Of a DNA stretch of 64,000 nt, positions 62,097 to 64,000 are shown one piece after another (position 1 is the first letter of the stretch; each line of letters begins with the position of its first letter). The position numbers and the translations under genes are program-made. The DNA is taken from contig NZ_CP019420.1 in the NCBI RefSeq assembly GCF_001984215.1, positions 2,728,001-2,792,000 on the forward strand, in the 5' to 3' direction. This DNA comes from Mycobacterium sp. MS1601. Lineage in GTDB: Bacteria; Actinomycetota; Actinomycetes; Mycobacteriales; Mycobacteriaceae. The notes under the pieces are model-generated. The model saw only the letters and a list, made by a program, of their open reading frames with translations. It had not been told where the DNA came from and searched no databases.

Positions 62097-62750
62097 ATGG
62101 GCCTGATCATCCGTCTGATCGAGCTGCTGATCATCGTCATCCCGATCGCCGGCGCCGCTTTCGCGGGTTACCGAGCTGTGCAGCGCCGGCGCCCGCAGGT
62201 GGCTGAGCAGCCAACCGACCGTCCGGTGACTGAGCCGCAACCGACCGGCAGCGCCGCTACCTGGAAGGCGATCCAGCGCACGGTCGTCGAGCACGACCGC
62301 ACCGACACCCGCTGGCTGGAGTACGAGCTGGACCCCATCACGCTGCTGGAATATCCGCTGATGACCGATCTGACGGAAGCGGTTACCGAGCGCTTTCACC
62401 GCGCGAAGTGGCGCGCCGACCTGCTCCGGCCCCAGGCTGCCGAGTCACTTCTCGACGACCGCGACTCGGCGGCGGAGTATCGCCAGGCGGTTGAGGAGTA
62501 CGTCAGTGCGTTCAATGTCGCCGAGGCTGAGGCCAGGCGTCGGCGCGATGCTGGTTATAGCGATGCCGAGAAGCAGCGGCTGCACCGGGCGCGGAGCCTG
62601 TTGCGGGTGGCCTCCGACGATGCGGCGACAAATCAGGAGCGAGAGCAGGCCTACCGGCAGGCACGCAAGGAGTTGGACGGCCTGGTCGAACTACCTGAGC
62701 GCACCCGGGCGCAGATCGAGCGGGGCATCGCCGGCGAGCTCGGCGCCTAA
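62097..62750 (+). CDS. Membrane protein with a coiled-coil cytoplasmic part, unknown function
   Basis: I start at the ATG at 62097 (MGLIIRLIEL), giving 217 residues. One N-terminal transmembrane helix (about 3-22) is followed by a Pro-rich linker and a long charged helix with heptad-like spacing (AEYRQAVEEYVSAFNVAEAEARRRR, QEREQAYRQARKELDGLVEL). I do not recognise the family. It lies 62 bp after the STAS gene and 37 bp before the MarR gene. It may be a mycobacterial envelope scaffold. Confidence 0.7.
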   Translation: MGLIIRLIELLIIVIPIAGAAFAGYRAVQRRRPQVAEQPTDRPVTEPQPTGSAATWKAIQRTVVEHDRTDTRWLEYELDPITLLEYPLMTDLTEAVTERFHRAKWRADLLRPQAAESLLDDRDSAAEYRQAVEEYVSAFNVAEAEARRRRDAGYSDAEKQRLHRARSLLRVASDDAATNQEREQAYRQARKELDGLVELPERTRAQIERGIAGELGA

Positions 62751-62754
62751 CTGG

Positions 62755-62770
62755 ATAGTGCACTAACTAT
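62755..62770. promoter_or_regulatory. Candidate MarR operator
   Basis: The sequence atagtgcactaactat contains the perfect 10-bp palindrome TAGTGCACTA (62756-62765), flanked by an outer ATAGT/ACTAT pair. It sits 17 bp before the MarR start, the usual place for autorepression. Confidence 0.6.
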
Positions 62771-62787
62771 TAGGGTACGATCGACTT

Positions 62788-63267
62788 ATGTCCGTTTCCG
62801 CCGCGCAGGCTGACCCCCTGGCTCTCGAGCAACAGGTCTGCTTCGCGCTGGCGGTCACCAACCGGGCAGTCCTGGCTGTCTACCGCCCGCTCCTGGAGCC
62901 GCTCGGTCTGACCCACCCGCAGTACCTGGTGATGCTCGCACTCTGGGACCACCGCAAGATCTCGGCGGCACCCCTGTCCGTAAAACAGATCGCCACTACA
63001 CTGCAGCTGGACTCGGCGACTCTCTCGCCGATGTTGAAACGACTGGAAGCACTCGGTTTGATCACCCGCACTCGCAGCGTCGCCGATGAGCGCTCCACCG
63101 ACGTCGAACTCACCAAGGCCGGAGCGGCATTGCGCACCCAGGCCGAATCGATACCGCCCGCCGTCATCGCCCGGCTGGGTGTCAGCATGTCCGAAATCGA
63201 GCAACTCCACAGCGTCCTGACCCGCGTGAACTCCGCAGCGCTGGCCGCCGGAACCCTCGCCAGTTGA
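62788..63267 (+). CDS. MarR family regulator, OhrR-like (one-cysteine)
   Basis: This 159-residue protein has the OhrR layout: a reactive-type Cys18 in [15 protein letters not shown], then [24 protein letters not shown]. The HTH/wing has [46 protein letters not shown]. Oxidation of that Cys by organic hydroperoxide would release it from DNA. No ohr peroxidase gene is visible beside it; the following gene is DUF5313. The palindrome at 62755-62770 is its likely site. Confidence 0.88.
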   Translation: MSVSAAQADPLALEQQVCFALAVTNRAVLAVYRPLLEPLGLTHPQYLVMLALWDHRKISAAPLSVKQIATTLQLDSATLSPMLKRLEALGLITRTRSVADERSTDVELTKAGAALRTQAESIPPAVIARLGVSMSEIEQLHSVLTRVNSAALAAGTLAS

Positions 63268-63278
63268 ACAGGAGCATC

Positions 63279-63695
63279 ATGGCCGCCGACAAACCGAACC
63301 TCTGGCAGTACATCGCCTTCTCGTACGGGAAGCGCCTGCCCCCTTCCATGAACCGTTGGGTCGCCGAGGATCTGGCCGGACAGGGCGCGGTGCGCCGCCA
63401 CCTGATCCGCTTCGCCATCCCGCCGCTGCTGGTGCTCGGGCCGATCTGGTTGATCGATGCCTCGTTCTATGTGCGCCTGGAGATGACGGCGCCCATCTAC
63501 ATCTGGGCGATCCTGATGGCGCTGGCGCTGAACAAGGTGTGGCGCAGGCACCGGCTGGCTCAGCACGGTCTGGACCCCAATCTCGTCGACGTGATCAAAC
63601 GCAAGCGCGATGCGCACATCCACGAGGACTACATCCGCCGGTTCGGCCCTCGTCCGGAGGATGCAAAGCGCCAGTCCAACAGCAGTCCGTTCTGA
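63279..63695 (+). CDS. DUF5313 family membrane protein
   Basis: From the ATG at 63279, with caggag before it, the protein has 138 residues. It begins [33 protein letters not shown], the DUF5313 signature, and has two transmembrane helices (about 47-66 and 72-90) followed by a charged tail. It is 11 bp after the OhrR-like gene and is probably controlled by it. Function is unknown; the family is mostly actinobacterial. Confidence 0.85.
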   Translation: MAADKPNLWQYIAFSYGKRLPPSMNRWVAEDLAGQGAVRRHLIRFAIPPLLVLGPIWLIDASFYVRLEMTAPIYIWAILMALALNKVWRRHRLAQHGLDPNLVDVIKRKRDAHIHEDYIRRFGPRPEDAKRQSNSSPF

Positions 63696-63787
63696 ATCGC
63701 GTCGACGGGTTCGTGTCGAATGTCGCGCGGCCCGAAAGGACAGATGCCGCAGCCGGATTCGGCACCGCAGAGAACGAGGGAGTGTTC

Positions 63788-64000
63788 ATGTTCACCGTCG
63801 CGGAGACGACGATCGCCGTGCACGGATCGACGGAGCGGTTCCCCGTCCGGCGGGTCTACTGCGTGGGACGCAACTATGCCGACCATGCGCGCGAGATGGG
63901 CGCGGATCCCGATCGTGAGCCGCCGTTCTACTTCACCAAACCCGCCGACGCGGTTTTCACCGCCACGCAGGGCTACCTGGGCGGGCCTGCGGGTGTGGTG
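63788..64000 (+). CDS. Fumarylacetoacetate hydrolase family protein, N-terminal part (3' end outside window)
   Basis: The visible 71 residues begin at the ATG at 63788 with gagggag upstream. [35 protein letters not shown] is the opening of FAH-family proteins, which hydrolyse or decarboxylate acylpyruvates and related diketo acids with a metal. The gene runs past the end of the window, so its metal-binding residues cannot be seen. Confidence 0.88.
   Translation, partial: MFTVAETTIAVHGSTERFPVRRVYCVGRNYADHAREMGADPDREPPFYFTKPADAVFTATQGYLGGPAGVV

Noticed and set aside
1..64000. CRISPR arrays, tRNA or rRNA genes, insertion sequences, prophage
   Set aside because: No regularly spaced repeats, no tRNA or rRNA-like segments and no transposase, integrase or phage proteins were found.

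Overview
The window looks like a chromosomal segment of a fast-growing mycobacterium (Mycolicibacterium-like). Reasons: strongly GC-biased codon use throughout, an MmpS/MmpL lipid-transport pair followed by DUF732 and DUF5078 secreted proteins, two tandem mycobacterial-type cutinases, a HelD/HelR-type RNA polymerase recycling ATPase, a DUF5313 membrane protein, and many TetR, IclR and AraC/GlxA regulators. I saw no rRNA, tRNA, CRISPR array, phage gene or insertion sequence. It reads as a catabolism-rich chromosomal region, not a mobile island.

Layout. 1-4.9 kb: end of a 2-hydroxyacid dehydrogenase, an IclR regulator, and a tightly coupled set of two class III CoA-transferases flanking a GH88-like hydrolase. 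5-9.4 kb: OmpR-type two-component system, DoxX protein, FAD oxidoreductase. 9.4-14.4 kb: cobalt-type nitrile hydratase operon (DUF1097 protein, beta, alpha, accessory protein, CbiM-like metal permease) read away from a GlxA-type regulator, then a second GlxA-type regulator. 14.6-18.7 kb: DinB protein, sigma-factor remnant, and a TetR / phosphotransferase / acyl-CoA dehydrogenase operon resembling a split human ACAD10/11. 19.3-24.5 kb: secreted GH5-like hydrolase, PPOX flavoprotein, and an aldo-keto reductase / hydroxyacid dehydrogenase / class V aminotransferase operon whose last gene is frameshifted. 24.5-32.5 kb: DUF3516 helicase, phospholipase D, NUDIX, TetR, DUF1330, HelD/HelR. 32.6-38.9 kb: two cutinases, TetR, and the mmpS-mmpL-DUF732-DUF5078 operon. 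39.3-46.4 kb: GlxA-type regulator, a frameshifted PucR regulator divergent from a frameshifted APC permease, then two SDRs, a ureohydrolase and a PuuE-like deacetylase. 46.3-57 kb: TetR, AraC, a 33-residue zinc-ribbon protein, and a glycine betaine uptake and catabolism set. 57.2-64 kb: amidase, LuxR-type regulator, esterase, epoxide hydrolase, STAS protein, a membrane protein, an OhrR-like MarR regulator, DUF5313, and the start of a fumarylacetoacetate hydrolase.

How the genes work together. The clearest pathway is betaine: BCCT uptake, Rieske demethylation to dimethylglycine, an FAD/GcvT oxidase to sarcosine, sarcosine oxidase to glycine, and serine deaminase to pyruvate, with an IclR regulator inside the operon. 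Paired 17-bp operator-like sequences with identical 18-bp spacing lie before both the transporter gene and the oxidase operon. The nitrile hydratase set appears to bring its own metal-uptake component. The PucR/APC/SDR/ureohydrolase/deacetylase set looks like an undescribed route for a nitrogen compound, with four copies of an 8-bp half-site in its divergent promoter. Three otherwise intact genes each lack exactly one G/C base in a short G/C run, so either sequence errors or phase-like inactivation should be considered.
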